The notes below the pieces were generated by a model. That model was not told where the DNA came from and ran no database searches. It saw only the letters and a list, made by a program, of their open reading frames with translations. Below are positions 39,384-46,728 of a stretch of DNA of 64,000 nt, in pieces. The translations under genes and the position numbers were made by a program. The stretch is from Levilactobacillus yonginensis (GTDB lineage Bacteria > Bacillota > Bacilli > Lactobacillales > Lactobacillaceae), in the NCBI RefSeq assembly GCF_003946265.1, contig NZ_RHNO01000014.1:1-64000 (forward strand), written 5' to 3'. Numbering within the stretch: the first letter of the stretch is position 1; every line of letters begins with the position of its first letter.

Positions 39384-39845
39384 TTAATCCGGGTGACCCT
39401 GCCGGTAGGTGTTGACCAGCTGGGTTGCAAATAGATCGAGTTGATCAATGGCTGCCTGATCAGGTTCCAGGTTGATTTTGACGCCGGTGGCACCGCTACT
39501 GGCATGGGTCTGTTGAAAGGCCGCTTCAAAGTGGTCAACAGTGGTGTTGTAGTATTTGCCATAGAAAGTATCCCCTGACCCAGCAACGCCGTAAATTTTG
39601 CCCTTGAGGTCTAACGTTTGCAGGTCCTCATAGAAGTCGACCCCTTCATCGGGCAGGGAGCCCTCGTCGTAGGTGTAGGCACAAACGACACAGATGTCAG
39701 CTTGTTTGAACTCTGCGGCATCAGTCTGAGAGATTTCGGTTTCTTTGACCTGACAGCCGAGGTCCTCTAACTTTTCCGTGACGATGTCTGCCACGTCTTC
39801 ATTGTTTCCGGTGATGGTGGCAAAGACCACGTGTGCTGTTACCAA
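39384..39845 (-). CDS. Flavodoxin
   Basis: About 153 residues. FMN-phosphate loop appears as FATITGNNEDVAD near the N-terminus; later CAYTYDEGSLPDEG and AGSGDTFYG follow the flavodoxin plan. Low-potential electron carrier, possibly for reductive activation enzymes. The frame opens further upstream, but AAGGAG lies inside that part and TTG 39845 is nine bases after it, so I prefer the TTG start. Confidence 0.87.
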   Translation of the reverse strand: MVTAHVVFATITGNNEDVADIVTEKLEDLGCQVKETEISQTDAAEFKQADICVVCAYTYDEGSLPDEGVDFYEDLQTLDLKGKIYGVAGSGDTFYGKYYNTTVDHFEAAFQQTHASSGATGVKINLEPDQAAIDQLDLFATQLVNTYRQGHPD

Positions 39846-40025
39846 ATCAGACCACTCCTTCAAGTTGCTTAGTTGTGCTAATTATAGCAGGACATCGTCA
39901 ACGCGAAAAGTTAATTGGCTAACTAATCTGGCTGTTCGCTTTCCCCGAGCACCTGAGAACTGGTAAAATAATTGCAAGAACAGCCACAAGTTGTTCGGCG
40001 AAATTTCTAAAAGGATGTGACATTA

Positions 40026-40826
40026 ATGGCCGTCATTACCATGATTGAAGCTCAAAAACGTAGCGGCCGTTATAACGTCTACGTTGACGGAGAATATGCT
40101 TTTCCAGTGAGTGAGAGCGTATTGATTGATTTCAGTCTATTTAAAGGCATGGAAGTCGATAAGGATTTAGAAGCACAACTAGTTGATGCTGATAACGTTG
40201 CGAAGGCCTACAATCGGGCGTTAGATTACCTCTCAAAACAGTTACGGACGGAAAAGGAGGTCAGGGATAAGCTGGCCGATTTGGAAGTGCCACCAGAAAC
40301 GATTGATTTAACCCTGCAGAAGTTACGGGAATTGGTTTTGGTCGATGATGCCCATTACGCCGCTAGCTACGTGCGGACCGTGATGAACACCGGAGACAAG
40401 GGCCCACGGGTGATTCGCCAGCATCTACGTCAAAAAGGGGTGGGTGAAAAAGGCATTGACGATGCGTTGACCCTTTATACGCCAGAAGAACGCCTTGCCG
40501 TGGGGACGGTAGTGGCTGAGAAGCTGGCCAAACGGTATCATCGTCAGGCATTTGGCACCCAGCAACAAAAGATTCGTCAGGGATTGCTGACGCGAGGGTT
40601 TGACAACGATGATGCCAGCAAAATGCTGGCCACGTTAGACTTGACACCCGACGTTGATCAGCAACACGATCTACTGGTGAAGCAGGGAGAAAAATTGTGG
40701 CATCGTTACCGCACATTGAGTCATTCTGAACGTCAATATAAGACCAAGCAGGCACTGTACCGAAAGGGATTCAACCTGGATGACATTAGCGCTTGGCTTG
40801 CTGATTTAGGGGAATCGGCTGACTAG
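40026..40826 (+). CDS. recX: Regulatory protein RecX
   Basis: Limits RecA filaments. 266 residues, the long three-repeat form seen in lactobacilli. The helical RecX repeats are visible: YNRALDYLSKQLRTEKEVRD, the VIRQHLRQKGV stretch, and RYRTLSHSERQYKTKQALYR. ATG 40026 is ten bases after AAAGGA; GTG 40017 is too close to it. recA is not in this window, the usual situation in this group. Confidence 0.92.
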   Translation: MAVITMIEAQKRSGRYNVYVDGEYAFPVSESVLIDFSLFKGMEVDKDLEAQLVDADNVAKAYNRALDYLSKQLRTEKEVRDKLADLEVPPETIDLTLQKLRELVLVDDAHYAASYVRTVMNTGDKGPRVIRQHLRQKGVGEKGIDDALTLYTPEERLAVGTVVAEKLAKRYHRQAFGTQQQKIRQGLLTRGFDNDDASKMLATLDLTPDVDQQHDLLVKQGEKLWHRYRTLSHSERQYKTKQALYRKGFNLDDISAWLADLGESAD

Positions 40827-40855
40827 TTGAGAATAAGAGTAAGGGGGAGCTTGCA

Positions 40856-42037
40856 ATGAGGAGACAAACGATGGGGGCAGTTATCGCGTTGGGGCTGGTG
40901 TTAGGACTTGGTGGGGGCCTCGCATGGTGGTTTAGTGGTCAAACCAATTCGGATGCACAGCCAGAGTCATCTAGTAGCTCGATCGTGCAACCGGTCAAGC
41001 CTAAACCACAACCGAAGAAGGTCGTTCCTCAAAAGAAAGTCGCGCCTAAGCAGACGGCGGCAAGTCGGGAAATTGACACTATCTTGCGTGCTAATCGATT
41101 TGTGGGGACGGCGTTGGTGATGCACCAGAACAAGGTGATTTATCAAAAAGGATTTGGCTATGCTGACGCCAATCAGCGAAAGAAAAATGGTGTTAACAGC
41201 ATTTATCAGTTGGCCTCCGTACAGAAATCCTTCACGGCTGGGTTGATCATGAAGTTGGCCGCTGCCAACAAATTGTCACTTAATGATAATTTGGCCAAAT
41301 ACTACCCACAAATTAGGGGCGCCAATCTGATTACGCTACGGGATATGTTGGATATGAAGAGTGGCCTGACGTTGACTGCCTTTCCAGACAGTTTGAACTC
41401 AGAACGGGGGATGGTCCGCTTTATCCTCCGAAACGTTCTCAGCAATCCTAAAGCAATCGGCAAGTGGGACTACTCACCGGTCAACTTCATGCTGTTGGCA
41501 GGGATTATTGAAAAGGTCACCGGGCAGAGCTACCGGCAATACTTCACGGAAAACATCATTCAGCCGTGGCATCTGACCCATACGGGATTTGTTTTTCAGA
41601 TGGACCAACGGCGGACATATTCACAGGGGTATCAGAATAACAATGCAGCGGACGTGGGGACCAACTACGACTCAGCTTATCCAGAATCGCGGGCGTCCAT
41701 GTTCTATCAGTTTGGGACTGGGCAGGTCTACATGTCGGCCCATGACTTATTTGTTGGCGAACGGAATATGTTGCTAGGTAAGCTATATCCCCAAAATGAT
41801 GTCAGCACGCTGCTGGCACCGGGGTCTTCCTCTATGTATGGTGGTGGGGCTTACGTGTACCCCAACTATATTCGGGTGCACGGGTTGGCTTACGGGTATG
41901 AAGCGGCCGGGTTGGTCAGCAAGGATGGACAGGACGGTGTGATTCTTCTGACTAATTACTACCGGGCCAACCAACTGGCCCAAACGTCTGCTATTTCCAT
42001 CTGGAACCTGCTTGAAGCGGGACAATTGAACAGTTAA
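40856..42037 (+). CDS. Serine hydrolase (beta-lactamase class C/PBP-like), exported
   Basis: 393 residues: a signal anchor (~8-26), a Ser-rich then Pro/Lys-rich linker to about 65, and a class C beta-lactamase-like domain. The active-site SxxK is SVQK (S121, K124). The second motif reads YSP (Y206) rather than the common YSN. Likely a surface D,D-peptidase or esterase related to wall metabolism, not a true beta-lactamase. The nearest terminator lies almost 400 bases downstream, beyond a palindromic element. Confidence 0.86.
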   Translation: MRRQTMGAVIALGLVLGLGGGLAWWFSGQTNSDAQPESSSSSIVQPVKPKPQPKKVVPQKKVAPKQTAASREIDTILRANRFVGTALVMHQNKVIYQKGFGYADANQRKKNGVNSIYQLASVQKSFTAGLIMKLAAANKLSLNDNLAKYYPQIRGANLITLRDMLDMKSGLTLTAFPDSLNSERGMVRFILRNVLSNPKAIGKWDYSPVNFMLLAGIIEKVTGQSYRQYFTENIIQPWHLTHTGFVFQMDQRRTYSQGYQNNNAADVGTNYDSAYPESRASMFYQFGTGQVYMSAHDLFVGERNMLLGKLYPQNDVSTLLAPGSSSMYGGGAYVYPNYIRVHGLAYGYEAAGLVSKDGQDGVILLTNYYRANQLAQTSAISIWNLLEAGQLNS

Positions 42038-42081
42038 CGGTTGATATAACAATGATATTCGCATGCAATCTGGTGTGGTTT

Positions 42082-42247
42082 TCCGCCTTACCGGTCGCCA
42101 GATATGGGCTGGAACGGTGCGGGCACAACTTGAAGCCTCGAAAAGGCCGAGTCTCCAAGCTTGGCCTTCTGCTAAGCTAGCGGGGGAATCACCCACTAAC
42201 TAAGCAGAACGACGCGCCTGAGCCCATATCTGGCGACTTCTCGGCTG
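42082..42247. repeat. Palindromic intergenic element, family I
   Basis: Closing stem GGTCGCCAGATATGGGCT (42093-42110) with AGCCCATATCTGGCGAC (42221-42237). Compared with the 32337 copy, one stem position changed from C to A on the left and from G to T on the right, so pairing is kept. Shared internal blocks: GGAACGGTGC, ACTTGAAGCCTCGAAA, CCAAGCTTGG and AGCAGAACGACGCGCCTG. It sits between the serine hydrolase stop and the strong terminator at 42425. Confidence 0.8.
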
Positions 42248-42329
42248 ACACAATATCTTACCCAACTAGACTGTTACCAGTTAGTCATTATTGGTGGCGC
42301 GTGTAAGGCATTTAGCGGTTATTATGTTA

Positions 42330-42390
42330 AACATGGCCAGAACCGCAGGCGGAATCTTTGGCCTCTGGGGTCCGACTGGTTTATATTAGG
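42330..42390. repeat. Solo end fragment of a family II element
   Basis: CAGGCGGAATCTTTGGCC (from about 42346) copies the terminal part of the 42678 element (CAGGCGGAATCTCTGACC). GGCCAGA and TCTGGGG flank it so that a short stem remains. It looks like a collapsed element. Confidence 0.45.
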
Positions 42391-42424
42391 TTTTTTTCCA
42401 AGTTTCAAAAAATAATGAACACAA

Positions 42425-42472
42425 AAAGCCTCGCCGGTTAGCTAGTGATTTGCTAACCGGCGAGGTTTTTGA
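42425..42472. terminator. Strong bidirectional terminator
   Basis: CCTCGCCGGTTAGC (42429-42442) pairs perfectly with GCTAACCGGCGAGG (42452-42465), with A- and T-runs on both sides. Probably the original terminator of the serine hydrolase gene, now separated from it by the palindromic element. Confidence 0.85.
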
Positions 42473-42547
42473 GCGTTACCTAAAGGTTGAAAGTACTGAA
42501 ACACCCACTGTGTTTGATAAAACCTGAAGTGGGTCAGACATAGTGAA

Positions 42548-42590
42548 AAATTGCCGCCTTACCGTTCGCCAAATTTAGACTCGCGCTCGG
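42548..42590. repeat. Solo end fragment of a family I element
   Basis: GCCGCCTTACCGTTCGCCA matches the left end of the family I elements (CCGCCTTACCGGTCGCCAG), but the body and right end are missing. Confidence 0.45.
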
Positions 42591-42677
42591 CTACCAAGTG
42601 GCGCGTCAATAATATTGAGTAACTGTCTCATCCAGGTATTTAAATTAGCTTAGTTTCCAAGAACCCGTTTAACCGGA

Positions 42678-42845
42678 GGGGGTCAGAGGTGGAGCTTGCT
42701 GTGTCGACGGTGTTAGCCGATTTTCGGCTTACACCGTGGGACATGTTTGAAGACTGGTGACTTTCCCAGGTTTCAAACCGAACCGAAGGACCGCTTTTCA
42801 GGCCGTAGGCTTTCCCCACAGCAGGCGGAATCTCTGACCGCCGCA
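42678..42845. repeat. Palindromic intergenic element, family II
   Basis: Closing pairs GGTCAGAG (42681-42688) / CTCTGACC (42832-42839), then GCTGTG (42698-42703) / CACAGC (42816-42821). A strong inner hairpin CGGTGT-AGCCGA / TCGGCT-ACACCG spans 42708-42736 and a second uses GTTTGAA/TTCAAAC. It shares GGGACATGTTTGAAGAC-type and CCCCACAGC blocks with the 22243 element. Confidence 0.7.
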
Positions 42846-42941
42846 GGTGGCTGGGTGAGACTAGCTTTAAGCCTATAACGCCTGACTATTCTTGGTTTGA
42901 TAACAGTTTTCAACCTTTAGGCGTTAATCCGAAGGTATTCC

Positions 42942-43187
42942 TTATTTATTTGGTCGACTGCCGTAAGCCCGTTTTGACTTATAACCGGCAGTCAAAATCA
43001 GCCGCATGTCAGCGATGTGGCGTTGCTGGGTAGCTGCTGCCTTAGCACTAAATACGTAGCGGGCCCATTCACGTTGGTAGCCAGTCGTGAGGCTATTGAA
43101 GAAGGCGGTTAACTGATCATCATCCGCTAAAAGTTTGGCAACCTGGGGGATCATTGGTTCAAAACTACTGAGTGGTGCTTGTGCCAT
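42942..43187 (-). CDS. Short OmdA/YdeI-family protein
   Basis: 81 residues matching the C-terminal helical part of the YdeI/OmpD-associated family (SLTTGYQREWARYVFSAKAA...). The domain has been linked to bacteriocin protection in some species, but function is not established. It ends with a basic tail. AGGTG lies before the ATG. No terminator is obvious; a palindromic element lies at its 3' side. Confidence 0.75.
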   Translation of the reverse strand: MAQAPLSSFEPMIPQVAKLLADDDQLTAFFNSLTTGYQREWARYVFSAKAAATQQRHIADMRLILTAGYKSKRAYGSRPNK

Positions 43188-43295
43188 GATTGATTCACCT
43201 CATTTGATTCGCTTAAGTTTACCGTAAGTTCGGTTATTCCCCAAGGAATTTGTCTGTCAGAATCGGTCTGAACCTATTCAAAGGGGCCTGAATCT

Positions 43296-43303
43296 GGTAT
43301 AAT
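43296..43303 (+). promoter_or_regulatory. Extended -10 promoter of ntdP
   Basis: TGGTATAAT (43295-43303), an extended -10 with a perfect TATAAT; no clear -35. Confidence 0.6.
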
Positions 43304-43353
43304 GTTGAGTGAATTTTTATAGTTACCCGTTACTTAGAAAGTAGGGTTTATAC

Positions 43354-43911
43354 ATGACGCGCGAAGCTAGAGGACCTAAGGAAGGCGACTTCATTACGAT
43401 CAAAAGCTACAAGCACGACGGAAGTTTGCATCGAACTTGGCGCGACACTATGGTACTCAAAACAAGCGAGAACGCCCTCATCGGCGTCAACGACCACACG
43501 TTGGTCACTGAAGACGATGGTCGGCGGTGGGTGACACGTGAGCCCGCAATCGTTTATTTTCATAAGCATTATTGGTTCAACATTGTTGCGATGATTCGAG
43601 ACAATGGGGTGTCTTATTACTGCAATTTGGCTTCCCCGTATGTTTTGGATAAAGAGGCACTTAAATACATTGATTATGATCTCGACGTGAAGGTCTTTCC
43701 AGATGGTGAAAAACGCCTGCTCGACGTTGACGAGTATGAGGATTTTAGCCAACGGTGGAACTACGGTGAAGAGACGGACCGCATCTTAAAGTCCAATGTC
43801 TTGACGCTTGTCGATTGGATTAATCATCATAAGGGGCCTTTTTCTCAAGCCTACGTCGACCTCTGGTATCAACGGTATCAGGAGCTTCTACGGCGCTCGA
43901 ATGATCAGTAA
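43354..43911 (+). CDS. ntdP: Nucleoside tri-/diphosphate phosphatase, DUF402 family
   Basis: 185 residues. Very like B. subtilis YgaC and S. aureus Ntd[58 protein letters not shown] and [10 protein letters not shown]. The acidic residues DYDLDVKV form the metal site of the FomD-like fold. Family members hydrolyse nucleoside tri- and diphosphates. ATG preceded by AGAAAGTAGGG. Single gene followed by a terminator. Confidence 0.93.
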   Translation: MTREARGPKEGDFITIKSYKHDGSLHRTWRDTMVLKTSENALIGVNDHTLVTEDDGRRWVTREPAIVYFHKHYWFNIVAMIRDNGVSYYCNLASPYVLDKEALKYIDYDLDVKVFPDGEKRLLDVDEYEDFSQRWNYGEETDRILKSNVLTLVDWINHHKGPFSQAYVDLWYQRYQELLRRSNDQ

Positions 43912-43931
43912 GAGTTGTCTTCCGTACCACC

Positions 43932-43967
43932 AGGAGCAAGTCCATTCGTGGCTCGCTCCTTTTTTTA
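43932..43967 (+). terminator. Terminator of ntdP
   Basis: AGGAGC (43932-43937) with GCTCCT (43955-43960), followed by TTTTTTT. Confidence 0.8.
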
Positions 43968-44078
43968 AAAATAATGCCAGTGTTGGTCAGTGACCACACT
44001 GCTAAATACCATGATTGATACATAAGAAATAGCCTAGCTGTTTGACCGTTAGCATCTATGCCTGAAAGGACTTTGCCC

Positions 44079-45221
44079 ATGAAGTGGTTTGCCAACTCGC
44101 GTTTAATGTTTTGGTCCGTTGAATTACTGATTGTCGCGGCATTGATTTGGGTCTGTACCCAAATCAGTTTTCTCTTTTCACCAATTGGGGTCTTTCTCTC
44201 AACGATTTTTGCACCAATGCTGTTATCCGGCGTGTTGTTCTATCTCCTGAATCCAATCGTTCGGCTCCTGGAGAAAGTTCGCTGGCGGCGATTTCACATT
44301 AATCGAACCGGTGCGGTAGCCATCGTCTTTTTACTATTAGTGGCGGTACTCGTTGCGGGTGGGATGTGGATTGTACCCCGTTTGGTTAATCAGGTAACTA
44401 ACCTGATTGGCAACATTCCTGACTTTGCCAAATCTAGCGAGGCGGTTTTCTCAAATTTGATGAAACAACCGCTATTCAAGGATGTTGATTTCTCCAAATA
44501 CTTGACCCAGTTGCAGAGCGCGTTGTCTAAGTACGCTGAGAGCTTCATGAGCGGCTTAACGACTGGTATTGGGACAATCATTGGAACTGTGACGACAGTG
44601 ACCGTCACGGCCGTTACAGTGCCCGTGATGCTGTTCTACATGTTGAAGGATGGTGAACGGTTCATGCCAGCGGTTCGCCGGTGGCTGCCAGCCAAACACG
44701 CGGATCAGACGGCAGAGCTATTGAGCCGGATGAATGCGACGATTGCCCGGTACGTGGGTGGGCAGATCCTTGAATGCCTATTCGTCGGGACCTTTACGGC
44801 GATTGGCTATATGTTGATCGGTGAACGGTACGCTCTGTTGTTGGGCGTATTCGGCGGACTCTGTAACTTGATTCCGTACGTGGGACCATACATTGGCATC
44901 CTACCGGCACTCATCGTGGCTTTTACAATCAGTACGAACATGGTTCTGTACGTGATCATTGTGGTGATTGTGGTGCAACAGATCGATGGCAATCTGGTTT
45001 ATCCGAACATTATTGGTCGGTCCCTCCAGATTCACCCACTAACCATTATTATCATCTTGCTAGCGGCTGGGAACATCGCTGGGTTGCTAGGAATGATTCT
45101 AGCGGTGCCACTGTATGCGGTAGTTAAGACGGTCGTTCAGTACATTTACAGTATTTGGCGGTTGGAACATCCCGATAAACCAGCGGCAGAATTACCGGTC
45201 AACTTCTCAAGAAAAGACTAA
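44079..45221 (+). CDS. AI-2E-family membrane permease
   Basis: 380 residues with about eight helices in the AI-2E (PerM/TqsA) pattern: paired N-terminal helices, a soluble middle region (~110-150, NIPDFAKSSEAVF...), then VPVMLFYMLKDGE, GLCNLIPYVGPYIGILPALI and PNIIGRSLQIHPLTIII. Some relatives are Na+(Li+)/H+ antiporters and others export signals; the substrate here is unknown. ATG 44079 is nine bases after AAAGGA. Confidence 0.9.
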   Translation: MKWFANSRLMFWSVELLIVAALIWVCTQISFLFSPIGVFLSTIFAPMLLSGVLFYLLNPIVRLLEKVRWRRFHINRTGAVAIVFLLLVAVLVAGGMWIVPRLVNQVTNLIGNIPDFAKSSEAVFSNLMKQPLFKDVDFSKYLTQLQSALSKYAESFMSGLTTGIGTIIGTVTTVTVTAVTVPVMLFYMLKDGERFMPAVRRWLPAKHADQTAELLSRMNATIARYVGGQILECLFVGTFTAIGYMLIGERYALLLGVFGGLCNLIPYVGPYIGILPALIVAFTISTNMVLYVIIVVIVVQQIDGNLVYPNIIGRSLQIHPLTIIIILLAAGNIAGLLGMILAVPLYAVVKTVVQYIYSIWRLEHPDKPAAELPVNFSRKD

Positions 45222-45237
45222 CGTTTGTGGTTTGAAG

Positions 45238-45265
45238 TTGACGTCACGGCTCAATATGCTACTAT
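45238..45265 (+). promoter_or_regulatory. Promoter of tagD
   Basis: -35 TTGACG (45238-45243), 16-base spacer, -10 TACTAT (45260-45265). A CTCCGA/TCGGAG hairpin (45297-45317) lies in the leader. Confidence 0.65.
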
Positions 45266-45346
45266 TTAGTTTGTTATTGGAATTTTAGCGAAAACCTCCG
45301 ACGAGAGCGTTCGGAGAGATTAACCAGATAAAGTAGGAGATTCTAC

Positions 45347-45763
45347 ATGAAAAAAGTAATTACTTATGGAACGTTCGACTTATTACACAAAGGTCATATC
45401 CGGCTGCTCAAACGGGCCAAAGCCTTAGGTGACGACTTAACCGTTTGCGTTTCTTCCGACGAGTTCAACGCCGAGAAGGGTAAGCGCGCTTACACGTCTT
45501 ACGAAGACCGTAAGTATATCTTGGAAGCCATCAAGTACGTTGACCACGTGATTCCTGAAACCACGTGGGACCAAAAGATTCGCGACGTGCAAGAAAATGA
45601 TATTGATATCTTCGTCATGGGTGACGACTGGAAAGGGAAGTTCGACTTCTTGAAGGATTACTGTGAAGTTGTTTACTTACCACGGACGGAAGGCATCTCC
45701 ACGACTAAAATTAAGCACGACCTTGGCCTGACAGAAGAAGAAGACTGGCAGGAAAAGGAATAG
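45347..45763 (+). CDS. tagD: Glycerol-3-phosphate cytidylyltransferase
   Basis: Makes CDP-glycerol, the donor for poly(glycerol phosphate) teichoic acid. 138 residues; HKGH (14-17) and RTEGISTT (113-120) are the two nucleotide-binding signatures. Length is normal. Followed by a terminator and then by two more teichoic acid genes, so donor supply and polymerase are neighbours. The ATG follows GTAGGAGA. Confidence 0.97.
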   Translation: MKKVITYGTFDLLHKGHIRLLKRAKALGDDLTVCVSSDEFNAEKGKRAYTSYEDRKYILEAIKYVDHVIPETTWDQKIRDVQENDIDIFVMGDDWKGKFDFLKDYCEVVYLPRTEGISTTKIKHDLGLTEEEDWQEKE

Positions 45764-45773
45764 TGTTGGTGAT

Positions 45774-45802
45774 AATCCTTAGTCGTAGACTAGGGATTTT
45801 TT
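45774..45802 (+). terminator. Terminator of tagD
   Basis: AATCCTTAGTC (45774-45784) pairs with GACTAGGGATT (45788-45798) except one position, then TTTTTTC. Read-through into the next gene is possible as only 28 bases remain. Confidence 0.75.
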
Positions 45803-45829
45803 CTTGGAGCGCGTAATGGAGGCAAACGA

Positions 45830-46714
45830 ATGCAACAGATTATTTTTCTAGTGACGTCCTTGAACGGGATGCACAAACCTAATTTCTCAAAGCAACTTTT
45901 GCAGGCCTTAGCTCGCGGAGCGCGGGTGAGTGTGCTGGTCGCGTTGATTGATTTTGACGCTTCCTGGTTGGTTCGCGAATACTTGAATCGGTTGGCCAAG
46001 AAGCATCGGCAGGTGGCGGACGTTGAATTGGTGACGTTAGCAGATATGTTCCGTCAAGAATCGGGCCTCAAGCTGACCAGCGATGAACGGAACGCACCTG
46101 ATTTAACCAGTTTCGATGAACGCCTATTTGCGGATGATCAACAACAGGTCAAACGTTACTTAAATGAAGGGCACTTGGTTGCCGAGCTTCGTCAACTGGA
46201 TGATGAGACCCCAATGGTTTTGCGTCAGTATAAGGCCGATCAGTTAGTTCAGACGGATACATATGGTTTGGACGGTCAAGTTGTGGCCATCGAAAAAATC
46301 GTTGACGAGGTTGCTCAGACGAGTTACGTCCTGAATGAACAGGGAGAAGCAGTCCTGCGTTTTGTACGTCACGAACGGCCAGTTGAACAGGTTTATAATT
46401 TGAGTACGAACTCCGTCATGACGGCCGTTGAATTTTCTGGCGCCAAGCAGAACGCGGAACAGGCTAACATGACGCAACGCCAGAAGGAAAAAGCGGCGGC
46501 TGAAGCCATCGATCACACGTCGATCATCAGTACGACTGAAACGTACTACGGTGTCTTGGCTTACTCCAACTATCGTCGATTTGATGACGTTTATGCCTTT
46601 TACCAGGCGGTCTTGAGTCGTTTGTTGACGTCAGACACGCAATTGTACGTGGACCTTGCTGCCAACGCAGCGTTCTCTCCACAGATGCCGAACCAGTTGA
46701 TTTTTAATTACTAA
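45830..46714 (+). CDS. Probable teichoic acid biosynthesis accessory protein
   Basis: 294 residues. It resembles the N-terminal half of TagE/TarM-like poly(glycerol phosphate) glycosyltransferases (RQYKADQLVQTDTYGLDGQV, ETYYGVLAYSNYRR) but stops before the nucleotide-sugar-binding Rossmann half. It could be a scaffold or the remnant of a split glycosyltransferase. Start supported by AATGGAGGC before the ATG; tagF follows 14 bases later, suggesting cotranslation. Confidence 0.6.
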   Translation: MQQIIFLVTSLNGMHKPNFSKQLLQALARGARVSVLVALIDFDASWLVREYLNRLAKKHRQVADVELVTLADMFRQESGLKLTSDERNAPDLTSFDERLFADDQQQVKRYLNEGHLVAELRQLDDETPMVLRQYKADQLVQTDTYGLDGQVVAIEKIVDEVAQTSYVLNEQGEAVLRFVRHERPVEQVYNLSTNSVMTAVEFSGAKQNAEQANMTQRQKEKAAAEAIDHTSIISTTETYYGVLAYSNYRRFDDVYAFYQAVLSRLLTSDTQLYVDLAANAAFSPQMPNQLIFNY

Positions 46715-46728
46715 GGAGTTTTTCCATC

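Noticed and set aside
41783-42196. 137-codon minus-strand frame spanning the serine hydrolase end and a repeat
   Set aside because: Half is antisense to a real gene and half is palindromic repeat; no ribosome site.
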